This document shows, in pieces, positions 16,543 through 25,535 of a stretch of 64,000 nt of DNA (the stretch's first letter is position 1; every line of letters starts with the position of its first letter). Made by a program: the position numbers and the translations under genes. This DNA is from Planctomycetota bacterium. GTDB lineage: Bacteria; Planctomycetota; UBA1135; UBA2386. The notes under the pieces are model-generated. The model saw only the letters and a list, made by a program, of their open reading frames with translations. It made no database searches and was not told the DNA's origin. Where the stretch lies: positions 2,383,501 to 2,447,500 of the forward strand of contig JADJWQ010000006.1 in NCBI GenBank assembly GCA_016716265.1. Direction: 5' to 3'.

Positions 16543-19308
16543 GTGGCTCGCTGTCGCCCGCTCACCCGTCCCTGGCCCGCCTGGCTGGCCGCGCTGTGCG
16601 GCGCGGCGAGCGCGGTCGGAGTGCGCGCGCAGGCCGCGGACGCGACCGAGCCGGGGGCAACCGCCACGGCGCGCTACGTCGTCGAATTCGCGCCGGCGGC
16701 CGTGCCGGGCCGACTCGAGCGGCTGCAGGCGATCCGCGCCGGGATCCGGGCCGGGGTGGCGCCGGGCGCGCACGCCGCGGCGGTCGCGGAGCTGACAGCG
16801 ACGCTCGAGCCGGCCCGCGCGACCCTGCGCGCGGCGGTCGCCGAGCTCGGCGGCGACGTGCTGGGCGAGTTCCTCGTCCTGCCGGGCGCGGGCGTCGCGC
16901 TGCGCCCTGCGGACGTCGCGAGGCTGGCGGCCGCGCCGATCGTCGCGGCGATCACGCCGGAGCAGCGGTTCGGGCCGCACATCCGGCGCTCGACGAGCGC
17001 GGCGAACCACGCGGCCGACTCCGTGCAGGCGCTGCCGGTGCCCGCGCTCGGCGCCGGCGCGACGCTGGCGCTGCTCGACTCCGGGGTCGATGCGCGCTGC
17101 GGTGCGCTGCAGGCGCCACACCCGACGTTCGGTACCGCGCCCGACACCGAGGGGACGCGACTGCTGGCCGTGCTCGGCTTCGCGTCGCCGCAGGACACCG
17201 AGGACCTCGACGGGCACGGCACCGCGGTCGCGGCGATCGCCGCGGGGCGCAGCTGGTCCGCGGTCAACCCCGACTCCGACGACGGCTTCGCGCCGCGCGC
17301 CGGGATCGCCAGCCTGAAGATCACTGCAGGCAGCGCGCCGTACTACCTGGACCTCGATCTGCTCGCCGCGATCGACGCGATCGCCGCGCGGCGCGTCGAG
17401 TGGAACGCGGGCGTCGCCAACCTGAGCTGGGCCGGACCGCCATCTCCGAACCTGCCGACGCCGCGCGCGCTCGACGACCTGGCGTTCTACTTCGACGTGC
17501 TGGTGGTCACGTCAGCCGGCAACGACGGACTGCAATCCAATCCCACGGCGCGGTCGTTCTCCAATGCCAACGGATTGTCGGTCGCCGCCATCAGTCCGGA
17601 CAGCCACCTCTACTGGGAGCCATCGAGCTTCGGGCCGCTGCTCGGCGACCCGCAGCGCTCGTGGCCGGACCTCGCGGCGGTCGGCGTCGGCCTGCGCACA
17701 CCGCGCCCCGACCAGCCCGACGCGACGGGCCCGGTGCGCGACGGCACCAGCTTCGCGGCGCCCGCGGTGGCGGGCACCGCGCTCGTGTTGCGAGGCGACG
17801 ATCCGAGCCTGTCGACGCTCGACACGAAGGCGCTGCTGCTGCACGGCGTCCGCGAGCTGCGTACCGCCAATCCCGACCGCACGCAGTGGCACTACGGGCT
17901 CGGCATGCTGCGGACCGACCAGTCGCTCGACGCGGCACGGCACGATGCGATCCACCGGGGCTTCGTGCTGCAGGCAGGTCCGCAGCCGGCGATCACGGTG
18001 ACCGCGAACGTGCCCGGGCAGGCCCTCGCGGCGACGCTGTGCTGGCCGCGCGTCGACTCGTCGACCGGCGCCTGGGACGACCTGGACCTGACGGTCGAGG
18101 AACCGGGCGGTCGCGTGCTCGCCGTCGCGTCGCACCCGCGCAACCTGTACGAGCGCGTGCTGTTCACCGCGCCGACTGCCGGCACCTACACGCTGCGGAT
18201 CGACGCCGTCGCGCTGCCGGACCCCGGCTTGCCGTACACGCTGGTGGTCGGACCGAACCGCAGCGGCGACGTGCAGCCCGGCGAGTATTCGTTCGGAGCG
18301 GTGAGCCAGGGCTGCCCGACCAGCAGCCCTGACCCGCTCGGCGGCACCGAGGCGCCGGGGTTCGCCGCCGGCCGCTTCGGCAATGCGCGGTCGGCGTTCC
18401 CGCTGGCCGCGACGCCGTGCCGGCTGCTGATGGTCGTCGCGCGCGGCGACATCCCACCGGGCGCGGTCATCGACATCGTCGGACTGCGGCGCGACGAGAT
18501 CTCGTTCGGCTTCCCCGGCTATGACGTCGACCTCGAGATGTGGCTCGCGCCAACGCTCCGGTCACCGCAATCGCCGGTCCCCACCTTCGCACAGAACTAC
18601 GATCGCGGCATGCCGGCCGGGCCCGCGATGGCGCGCCGCAGCGTGCACGTGCCGGGCGATCTCGCCCCGCCGCGCGACTACGACGTGTTCGACGCGCTGC
18701 TGCCGCTCGACCGGCCGTTCGACACGGCGACGCTGCAGGCCGGCGAGAACCTGCTGCTCGAATTCCGCGTGTTCGCGCACAGCCGCGGCTCGCAGGCGTT
18801 CGGGCTCGCCTGGGACGCCGAGTTCAGCCCACTGTCGATCGTGGTGGTGTCGGACACCGGCCCGCTCTCGGTGCAGGGCTTCCTCGATCCACTGACGCCG
18901 ACCGTCGCGCTGTTCGACTCCGCGAGGCTCGGCAGCAGCGTGCCGTGCCTGCACGTCGACGGCGTCCCGCAGCTCGGCGCGGGCTACGAGCTGACGCTCA
19001 CGCGCGGCTCCCCCGGCGCGCCGACGGCATTGTTGCACGGTCTGCACACCGACACCTGGGGGCCGGTCGCGCTGCCGTACGCGCTCGACCGGCTCGGCGC
19101 ACCCGGCTGCGCGCTCGCCGCCCGCCCCGACACCCTCGTGCCGCTCGACGTCGACGCGACCGGCCGCGCCACGCTCCGCATCCTGGTCCCCCTCGACCCC
19201 CTGCTCACCGGCCTGCCGTTCGACCAGCAGGCCCTGATCCTCGACCCCGCCGCCAACCCCCTCGGCCTCGCCGCCACCCCCCCCGCCCACCTCCGCGTCG
19301 GCGGCTGA
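16543..19308 (+). CDS. Secreted subtilisin-like (S8) serine protease with C-terminal beta-rich domain
   Basis: The 921-residue protein has a signal peptide ending near VRAQ (about 30) and a propeptide-like region. The S8 catalytic domain shows Asp in ALLDSGVD (about D179), His in DLDGHGTAVAA (about H225), oxyanion Asn in SAGNDG (about N327) and Ser in DGTSFAAPAVAG (about S403). The triad is complete. After a pre-peptidase-like jelly-roll region (DLDLTVEEPGG), the C-terminal part (about 610-921) resembles the secreted proteins at 8773 and 40234. GTG 16543 is chosen; a TAGACT hexamer 6 bp upstream could be a -10 box giving a very short leader. The stop codon overlaps the 38-bp repeat element. 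Confidence 0.92.
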   Translation: MARCRPLTRPWPAWLAALCGAASAVGVRAQAADATEPGATATARYVVEFAPAAVPGRLERLQAIRAGIRAGVAPGAHAAAVAELTATLEPARATLRAAVAELGGDVLGEFLVLPGAGVALRPADVARLAAAPIVAAITPEQRFGPHIRRSTSAANHAADSVQALPVPALGAGATLALLDSGVDARCGALQAPHPTFGTAPDTEGTRLLAVLGFASPQDTEDLDGHGTAVAAIAAGRSWSAVNPDSDDGFAPRAGIASLKITAGSAPYYLDLDLLAAIDAIAARRVEWNAGVANLSWAGPPSPNLPTPRALDDLAFYFDVLVVTSAGNDGLQSNPTARSFSNANGLSVAAISPDSHLYWEPSSFGPLLGDPQRSWPDLAAVGVGLRTPRPDQPDATGPVRDGTSFAAPAVAGTALVLRGDDPSLSTLDTKALLLHGVRELRTANPDRTQWHYGLGMLRTDQSLDAARHDAIHRGFVLQAGPQPAITVTANVPGQALAATLCWPRVDSSTGAWDDLDLTVEEPGGRVLAVASHPRNLYERVLFTAPTAGTYTLRIDAVALPDPGLPYTLVVGPNRSGDVQPGEYSFGAVSQGCPTSSPDPLGGTEAPGFAAGRFGNARSAFPLAATPCRLLMVVARGDIPPGAVIDIVGLRRDEISFGFPGYDVDLEMWLAPTLRSPQSPVPTFAQNYDRGMPAGPAMARRSVHVPGDLAPPRDYDVFDALLPLDRPFDTATLQAGENLLLEFRVFAHSRGSQAFGLAWDAEFSPLSIVVVSDTGPLSVQGFLDPLTPTVALFDSARLGSSVPCLHVDGVPQLGAGYELTLTRGSPGAPTALLHGLHTDTWGPVALPYALDRLGAPGCALAARPDTLVPLDVDATGRATLRILVPLDPLLTGLPFDQQALILDPAANPLGLAATPPAHLRVGG

Positions 19309-19342
19309 CTTCCGATCCGTACCGCGTACGATTTTTACATCA
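19305..19342 (+). repeat. 38-bp intergenic element, copy 2
   Basis: This plus-strand copy begins CTGACTTCCGATC and ends TTTTTACATCA. It overlaps the TGA stop of the subtilase and matches 368-405 (minus strand) at 32 of 38 positions. In both cases the element lies at or just past the 3' end of a gene on the coding strand. I found no third copy. Confidence 0.6.
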
Positions 19343-19362
19343 GGCGCGGGGGCGGCGGCGCG

Positions 19363-21204
19363 TCACCGCGAGCGCGGCTTCATCAGGTCGCTCGGGTCGA
19401 TGCGCGGCTTGGGAGCCGGTTGCACGGACGTCGGCAGGCCGGGCAGCGTCGGGAGCGTGGGGACACTCGGCACACCCGGGAGGCCCGACGGGTCGCCGAG
19501 CCCCGGCAATCCGTACGGGAACGTCGGTCGCGAGCCCGGCAGCGAGCCCCAATCCGCGGGCATCGTGAGTTCCAGACCATACGCATTGGCGAGGTTGATC
19601 TCGAACTGCTCGAACGCGGTCGTGACCATGCGGTCGTAGACCGCTGCCTCGCCGTCGCCGGACACCGTGATGTTCGGCGCGGGCTCGGCGACGGTCGTCA
19701 CCAGGTAGCCTTGCTCGGGATCGGCCGCCGGCGGGTGTTCGGAGTCCGGCACCTGCAGGCTGAACTCGAACCGGATCCGGAAGCCCGGGAAGATCTCGCG
19801 CTCGCCGATCGGCAGGTGGCTCTCCGCCGAGTTCGTGTAGTAGTCGTCGGTCGGCTCGACTGTCGCACGCACGACGAACCGCGGTCCGGTCGCATCCGCA
19901 TCGGTCTCGGCGAGCGCGAACAGGTCGGCCGCGAACACGCGCCGGAACGACGCACCCATGACCGCCACGATGCGCGCGTGCCGCTGACGATTGCGATCGA
20001 CGGTGAACGACGGCGCGATGCTGCGCACGCGCGACGAGCCGGTCGAGTCGCGGATCGAGCGCTCGAACTCGTCGCCGTCGACGCCCGCGTCGGGCAGGAA
20101 GACGATGCCGACCTGGGGCGAGCCGATCTCCGCGAGATGCGCGAGCAGGGCCTTCATGCCGGCGGCGGCCTGCGGCTCGGCCTGCTCGGCCGTCGCGAGG
20201 TAGGCGCGCTCCGCCTCCCGGTACAGCACGCGCACGCCGCCGCGGGCCTGCTCGGCGTGGCGTCCGGCGGGCAGGCGCGCGAGGTAGTCGCGCAGCGCGC
20301 TGGCGTTGCCGGCTCGCTCCGCCTCGCCGAACAGGCGGTCGTCGAAGCGCACCTCCGCCTCGGCGACGTGCCAGCCGAGCCGCGTCGAGCGCAGGTAGTC
20401 CTCGTAGTCCGACGACCCGTCCCGCGTGCAGGCCTGGTCCCAGTCGTGCCGCTCCCGCTGGACCATCGCCACACCCCATCCCGCGTGGACGACGAGTGCG
20501 CTCAGCAGCACGGACGCGGCGAGCTTCACCAGACCGCGGTGCGCGAAGCCGGGCCCGGGCGGCGGCGGCTCGCCCGCGTCGTCCTGCCGCGCCGTCGCGA
20601 GCCAATCGCCGGTGTCGACGAGCTGCCGCGGATCCTGCCCCGCGCGGAGCGCGCCGAGACAGCTCTCGAGATGCGCGACGCAGGCATCGGCGCGCGACCG
20701 CGGCCGCACGTCGAAGCGCAGCGTGTCACCCGGGAACTCGAGCCGGAACGACGTGTGCGTGTAGGCGCCGTTCGTGTGGTGGTGCGTGATGCCGATGTCG
20801 CGCAGCTCGAACAGGTAGCCGAGCTGCGCCGGCTCGTGGTCGAGGCCGGTCCGCGCGACGTGCAGCGGCGAGATCACCACCGCGGGCTGCAGCTGGCTGC
20901 GGCGCAGCAGCTTCAGCCGCTGGCGGTTGAACACGACCATCGCCGCGAACAGGAAGCCGATCCCGGACATCACGAGGAGCGGCCCCTCGCCGAATTCCAG
21001 GCGACTCGTCTCGCGGTACATGCCGAACCCGACGACCGCGGCGAGCCCCGCGAGCAGCACGGAGCCGACGACCACCGCGCTGCGCTTCCCGCGCGCGCGC
21101 TCGAGCTGCAGCACGAGCTGGTTGCGCGCCGGCTCCGCGGCGCGGGTGACGCGCGCGAGCTCGTCGCGGGCGGTGTCGGACAACAGGCGGGGGTGGATCT
21201 TCAT
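19363..21204 (-). CDS. Hypothetical membrane protein with Pro/Leu/Gly-rich C-terminal tail
   Basis: The 613-residue protein was not recognised. It has two transmembrane helices near residues 45-95 (VVVGSVLLAGLAAVVGFGMY and LLVMSGIGFLFAAMVVF) and a third near 230-250 (LAASVLLSALVVHAGWGVAM). The C-terminal 350 residues should form one soluble region. The tail is a low-complexity run of LPGL, PSVP and TLPTLPGLP. ATG 21204 (MKIHPRLLSD) is chosen because the longer frame upstream adds only Arg/Pro-rich sequence in the intergenic region. It diverges from the amidohydrolase operon with a 223-bp gap, which should hold both promoters. Function is unknown; a scaffold or sensor role is only a guess. Confidence 0.75.
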   Translation of the reverse strand: MKIHPRLLSDTARDELARVTRAAEPARNQLVLQLERARGKRSAVVVGSVLLAGLAAVVGFGMYRETSRLEFGEGPLLVMSGIGFLFAAMVVFNRQRLKLLRRSQLQPAVVISPLHVARTGLDHEPAQLGYLFELRDIGITHHHTNGAYTHTSFRLEFPGDTLRFDVRPRSRADACVAHLESCLGALRAGQDPRQLVDTGDWLATARQDDAGEPPPPGPGFAHRGLVKLAASVLLSALVVHAGWGVAMVQRERHDWDQACTRDGSSDYEDYLRSTRLGWHVAEAEVRFDDRLFGEAERAGNASALRDYLARLPAGRHAEQARGGVRVLYREAERAYLATAEQAEPQAAAGMKALLAHLAEIGSPQVGIVFLPDAGVDGDEFERSIRDSTGSSRVRSIAPSFTVDRNRQRHARIVAVMGASFRRVFAADLFALAETDADATGPRFVVRATVEPTDDYYTNSAESHLPIGEREIFPGFRIRFEFSLQVPDSEHPPAADPEQGYLVTTVAEPAPNITVSGDGEAAVYDRMVTTAFEQFEINLANAYGLELTMPADWGSLPGSRPTFPYGLPGLGDPSGLPGVPSVPTLPTLPGLPTSVQPAPKPRIDPSDLMKPRSR

Positions 21205-21427
21205 GGCGCCGGACCTGGCACAGGGGAACCACCGCCCGCTGCGCAGCGCGGTAACGGAAACGTATCCCCCACCGCACGGGAATTCGCGTCTGGCATCCAC
21301 CGCGGCAGGCCCGTAGAAACGCCGGGCCGGAGCCGCACCTCTCGGCCTCTCCCCTCCGAGCCGCCAGGGACGCCCCGCCGACGAGGCCCGCCCGGGTGGC
21401 GCCCCCCGAACGCCCTGGGAAGCTCCC

Positions 21428-23020
21428 ATGCTCGAGACCCTGCGCGGCGCGCGGATCCCCCGATCCGGCGCGACGGTCCTCTCCCTCGCCCTGCTGCTCG
21501 GCGGCGCGGACCTGGTCGCCCAGCGGCGCGGTGCGCCGCCCCAGCCGCTCGCGCTCCGCGTCGGGACGATCCATCCCGTCAGTGGCCCGGCGATCACCGA
21601 CGGCGTGATCCTGATCCGCGGTGGCCGCATCGCGGCGGTCGGTCCGGCCGGCGAGATCGAGCTGCCCGAGGACGCGCGCGTGCTCGAGTATCCGAGCGGC
21701 CACGCCTACCCCGGCTTCGTCGACGCGCTGTCGAGCGCGTTCGCCGATGCGCAGGTGCTGCAGGCCGGTGGGGTCGACGCCTCGTCGACCGTCGACGGCG
21801 CGCTCGACCCGACCGACGTGATCTCGCGACAGCTCGCCGCCTGTGGCGTCACGACTGCCTACGTGTCGAGCCGCGCGACCGCACCGTGGCGCGGCCGCGG
21901 CGTGCTGATCCGCCCTCAGCCGGACGGCTTCCGCGCCTTCGGCCGTGGCGAGACGCCGGTCGCCGAGCACTGGCGCCTCGTCGTGCAGGACGCCCACCCG
22001 CTGGCGCAGGTCGATGCGATCGCCAACTCGGGCAAGGAGTTCGACGAGCTCGCCAAGTACGAGGAGGCGTTCGAGAAGCACGCCGAGAAGGTCAAGGAGT
22101 ACGACGAGGCCTTCGAGAAGTACCTCGCCTGGCACCGCGCCCGGAAGCCGGCCAGCGAGCCGGGCAGCGACCAGAAGGACGGTGCGCAGCCGCCGGGCGA
22201 GGCGCCCGCGCCAGCCGCCCAGGGTGGCCCCGAGGGTGGCGGCACCGGTGGCCCGCCCGGTGAGGGCGGCCGCCGCCCGGGCGGCCGCCGCCGGCCGCCG
22301 GAGTCGGGCGGCGGCGAGACGCCGGCGCCCGCCGGCGGTCAGCCCCCGCAGTCCCCGCCAGCCGAAGCGCCGAAGCCGGACGGCCAGCAGCCCGCCGGCG
22401 AGAGCAAGGACGAGGCCCCGAAGCGCCCCGACTACCCGAAGGCGCCGGCGCGCGATCCCGCCAAGGACGCGCTGATCGAGGTGCGCGACGGCAAGCTGAA
22501 GCTGTTCGCCGAGGCGCGCCGCCCGGCGGAGATCCGCCGGGTGATCGAGATCGTGCGCGAGCTGAAGCTGAGCGGCGCCGTGCTCGAGGACCCGACCGGC
22601 GGCGCGGAGCTGGCAGCGGACATCGCCCGCGCCGGTCTCGGCGCGATCCTGACCACGGGGCTGCCGCCCGGCGACAGCCCATTCGTGGCCGCGGACCAGG
22701 CCGACCTCAGCGTCGCGGCCGCGTTCGCGCGCGCCGGCGTGCCGTTCGCGCTGGCGAGCGGCGATGCGAAGCGGGCCCGCCAACTGGCCGACGTCGCCGC
22801 CGAGGCGATCGGCGAGGGCGTGCCGGAGGACGTCGCGCTGCGCGCGATCACGCTGACGCCCGCCGAGCTGCTCGGCGTCGCCGACCGCGTCGGCTCGCTC
22901 GCCCCCGAGCGCCTCGCCGACGTCGTGATCACGTCCGGGCCGCTGTTCGCGAGCGACTCGCGCATCGTCAGCGTGCTGTCGGGCGGTCGCGAGGTGCGGA
23001 CCGCGGAGTCGGACCGGTGA
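21428..23020 (+). CDS. Exported amidohydrolase-fold protein lacking metal ligands (cluster gene 1)
   Basis: The 530-residue protein has an N-terminal signal region (ATVLSLALLLGGADLVAQ). It then shows the amidohydrolase composite-sheet pattern (VGTIHPVSGPAITDGVILIR, GGRIAAVG) and the closing pattern ITLTPAELLGVADRVGSL. At the HxH position, after PGFVD, it reads ALSSAF, so both histidines are absent. The strand-5 and strand-6 histidines are also missing, so hydrolase activity is unlikely. A Lys/Glu-rich helix (KYEEAFEKHAEKVKEYDEAF) and a Pro/Gly/Glu low-complexity stretch of about 100 residues (about 245-345) interrupt the barrel. It opens the eight-gene operon. Confidence 0.85.
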   Translation: MLETLRGARIPRSGATVLSLALLLGGADLVAQRRGAPPQPLALRVGTIHPVSGPAITDGVILIRGGRIAAVGPAGEIELPEDARVLEYPSGHAYPGFVDALSSAFADAQVLQAGGVDASSTVDGALDPTDVISRQLAACGVTTAYVSSRATAPWRGRGVLIRPQPDGFRAFGRGETPVAEHWRLVVQDAHPLAQVDAIANSGKEFDELAKYEEAFEKHAEKVKEYDEAFEKYLAWHRARKPASEPGSDQKDGAQPPGEAPAPAAQGGPEGGGTGGPPGEGGRRPGGRRRPPESGGGETPAPAGGQPPQSPPAEAPKPDGQQPAGESKDEAPKRPDYPKAPARDPAKDALIEVRDGKLKLFAEARRPAEIRRVIEIVRELKLSGAVLEDPTGGAELAADIARAGLGAILTTGLPPGDSPFVAADQADLSVAAAFARAGVPFALASGDAKRARQLADVAAEAIGEGVPEDVALRAITLTPAELLGVADRVGSLAPERLADVVITSGPLFASDSRIVSVLSGGREVRTAESDR

Positions 23021-23060
23021 GCCGCGCCGGCCCACCGTCGCCGATCCGAACGACGAATCC

Positions 23061-23066
23061 GAGGAG
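23061..23066 (+). promoter_or_regulatory. Ribosome-binding site deciding the start of cluster gene 2
   Basis: GAGGAG lies 7 bp upstream of the ATG at 23074. It supports that start over an upstream ATG/GTG that would add residues before the signal peptide. Confidence 0.6.
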
Positions 23067-23073
23067 CTGTCCG

Positions 23074-24279
23074 ATGTCGACCGACGACCGAACCCTCTCC
23101 CGACTGCACGCGCGCTCGCTGTGCGCCGCGCTCGCCCTCGCCACCGTCGCGACGGCCCCCGCCCAGGACGCCGGCCAGGCGACGGTGTTCGAGGCGGCGC
23201 GCATCGTCCTCGCGCCCGGCGCCGTGCTCGAAGGCCCCGACGCGAAGCTCATGTGCCGCGACGGCAAGGTCGTCGCGGCAGGCCGCGAGGTGACCGCAGC
23301 GGTCGCGCAGCGCGCGCGCCGCGAGACGTTCGAGGGCGCGACGCTCGTGCCCGGCTTCGTGCTGCCGCACCACCACCTGTCGCTCGGCGACGACCTCGCC
23401 GAGACGATCGACGCGTTCACGCCCCACCTGTCGGTGGCCGACGCGTTCGACCCGTTCGACGAGCGCCTCGCCGAGCTGGCCGAGACCGGCGTCACGGCGG
23501 TCGTGCTGGCGCCGCTGTCGCGCAACACGTTCGCCGGGCGCGCGGCGCTGGTGAAGCCGGGCATCGCCCGCCCCGGCACGCCGCGCGGCACGCTCGCCGC
23601 GACCGACGCCTACCTGAAGATCGCGCTGGTCGCCGAGTCGCTCGACCAGAACCGCTTCCCGACCTCGCGAATGGGCGCCGCGGAGCTGATCCGCACCGCG
23701 TTCGCCGACGCGCGCGATCCGCTCGGCCCGCAGACGCCCCAGCACGCGACGCTGCGCGCCGTGCTCGACGGCAGCCTGCCGCTCGCGGTGCACGCGCGCA
23801 CGCACGCCGAGCTGACGACCGCGCTCGACGTGTTCGGCGGCCTCGGCCTCGAGCCGGTGCTGCTCGAGGCGACCGAGCTCGGCGACAGCCTCGCGCGGCT
23901 CGGCGGCACCGGCATCAGCGCCGCGCTGCCGCCGCTCGACTTCGACAGCGCCCCGGAGGCCCTCGAGCTGCCCGCCCGCCTCGAGCAGGCCGGCGTGCCG
24001 TTCTCGTTCCTCTGCGACGACGGCCGCTCGCTCCGCCGCACGATGGCGCTCGCCGTCCGCCACGGCCTGTCGCGCGACGCGGCGCTCGCCGCGGCGACGC
24101 GCACGCCGGCCGTGCAGATCGGCGCCGCCGACCGCATCGGCTCGCTGCGGGTCGGTCACGACGCCGACTTCTGCGTGTTCCACGGCGACCCGACCGACCT
24201 CGCCGCGCGCCTCGTCGACGTGCGCGTCGGCGGGCGGCGCGCCGCAGCTCCCGACCGCCGCCAGGAGGCTACCCGATGA
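23074..24279 (+). CDS. Exported amidohydrolase, most metal ligands retained (cluster gene 2)
   Basis: The 401-residue product has a signal region (ARSLCAALALATVATAPAQ), then amidohydrolase strands. The metal motif is PGFVLPHHHLSL, which keeps the H-x-H spacing. A later AVHARTHAEL keeps the strand-5 His, and FLCDDGRSL keeps an Asp at the strand-8 position. The strand-6 His is replaced (VLLEATELGDSL), so the protein may be active with an altered site. The closing ATRTPAVQIGAADRIGSLRVGHDADF is typical of the imidazolonepropionase-like branch. A GAGGAG site lies 7 bp upstream of the ATG. The stop overlaps the next start as ATGA. The substrate is unknown. Confidence 0.87.
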   Translation: MSTDDRTLSRLHARSLCAALALATVATAPAQDAGQATVFEAARIVLAPGAVLEGPDAKLMCRDGKVVAAGREVTAAVAQRARRETFEGATLVPGFVLPHHHLSLGDDLAETIDAFTPHLSVADAFDPFDERLAELAETGVTAVVLAPLSRNTFAGRAALVKPGIARPGTPRGTLAATDAYLKIALVAESLDQNRFPTSRMGAAELIRTAFADARDPLGPQTPQHATLRAVLDGSLPLAVHARTHAELTTALDVFGGLGLEPVLLEATELGDSLARLGGTGISAALPPLDFDSAPEALELPARLEQAGVPFSFLCDDGRSLRRTMALAVRHGLSRDAALAAATRTPAVQIGAADRIGSLRVGHDADFCVFHGDPTDLAARLVDVRVGGRRAAAPDRRQEATR

Positions 24280-25535
24280 TGCTGTTCCCGCTCCCGGCGT
24301 GGCGCCGCGCCGCCGTCGTCCTCGCCGCGCTGGCGGCCGCCGTCGTGACGACCACCACCGCGACCGCCCAGACCGGCGTCACCGTCTTCCGCGGCGCGCG
24401 CATCCACCCGGTGTCGAGCCCGCCGATCGCCGACGGCACGATCGTCGTGACCGGCGGCCGCATCGCGGCGGTCGGCGGCGCCGATGTGCAGATCCCGTCC
24501 GGCGCGACGATCGTCGATCTCGCCGGCCTCGTCGTCACGCCCGGCCTCGTCGACGCCAGCACGACGCTCGGCGTGCCGGACATCGACCTCAACGAGCAGG
24601 GCGAGGAGGTCACGCCGCAGCTGCGCATCGCCGACGTGCTCGACCCCGCGAGCCGGGACTTCGTCGCTGCGCGACGCTTCGGCGTGACGACCGTGCAGGT
24701 CGACCCCGGCAATCGCAACGTGATCGGCGGGCTCGGCGTCGTCGTCAAGACGGTCGGCGACACGCTGGCCCAGATGCTCGTCAAGGACGAGTCGGGTCTG
24801 CGCCTGACGATGGGCGCCGAGCCGTCCTCGGGCAATCGCGCGATCCGCGGCGGCACGCCGGTCGGCATCTACTATCGCCGGCCGACGACGCGCATGGGCG
24901 TCGTGTGGGAGACGCGGCAGGCGTTCTATGCGGCGAAGGCCTACCTCGAACGCAAGACCGACCCTGATACGCCGCCGGAGCTCCTCGGCACCGACCCCGG
25001 CCTCGAGGTCCTCGCGCGCGCCTTGCGCGGCGAGGTCGTCGTGCACACGACGGCGCGCGCGGAGCAGGACATCCGCACGGCGCTGCGCCTGATGGACGAG
25101 TTCGGCTACAAGGCGCTGCTCGAGGAGGCCACCGAGGCGTGGCGAGTCGTCGACGAGCTCGCCGAGAAGGGCATCCCGGTGCTGCTCGCCGCGCCCAGCC
25201 GTCTCGCCGCCGCCGACGGCGCCGAGGTGCGCTACCACACGCTGAACGTCCTCGCACAGCGAGGCGTGTCGTTCGCGATCTGCTCGGGCGCCGGCGATGC
25301 TCCGCTCCCGCTGATCCACGAGGCGATGTTCGCGGTCCGCAACGGTCTCGCGCCCGCGAAGGCGCTCGAGGCGATCACGCTGCGCCCGGCCGAGATCCTC
25401 GCGGTCGCCGACCGCGTCGGCAGCCTGCAGCCAGGCCGCGACGCCGACCTCGTCGTCTGGACGGGCGACCCGCTCGATCCGACGACGCGCGTGCACGCCG
25501 TCTACATCGGCGGCCGGGAGGTCACCCCGCGATGA
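24276..25535 (+). CDS. Exported amidohydrolase-fold protein, HxH lost (cluster gene 3)
   Basis: The 419-residue product has a signal peptide ending TTTATAQ. Recognisable features are FRGARIHPVSSPPIADGTIV, GGRIAAVG and ITLRPAEILAVADRVGSLQPG. After TPGLVD it reads ASTTLG instead of HxH. The strand-5 His remains (VVVHTTARAEQD). The strand-6 position reads LLEEATEAW, and SGAGDAP sits where TDSP would be. It is therefore a probable pseudo-enzyme with a partial site. An AGGAGG at 24263-24268 precedes the ATG, and the stop/start overlap at both ends (ATGA) shows tight coupling with genes 2 and 4. Confidence 0.87.
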   Translation: MMLFPLPAWRRAAVVLAALAAAVVTTTTATAQTGVTVFRGARIHPVSSPPIADGTIVVTGGRIAAVGGADVQIPSGATIVDLAGLVVTPGLVDASTTLGVPDIDLNEQGEEVTPQLRIADVLDPASRDFVAARRFGVTTVQVDPGNRNVIGGLGVVVKTVGDTLAQMLVKDESGLRLTMGAEPSSGNRAIRGGTPVGIYYRRPTTRMGVVWETRQAFYAAKAYLERKTDPDTPPELLGTDPGLEVLARALRGEVVVHTTARAEQDIRTALRLMDEFGYKALLEEATEAWRVVDELAEKGIPVLLAAPSRLAAADGAEVRYHTLNVLAQRGVSFAICSGAGDAPLPLIHEAMFAVRNGLAPAKALEAITLRPAEILAVADRVGSLQPGRDADLVVWTGDPLDPTTRVHAVYIGGREVTPR

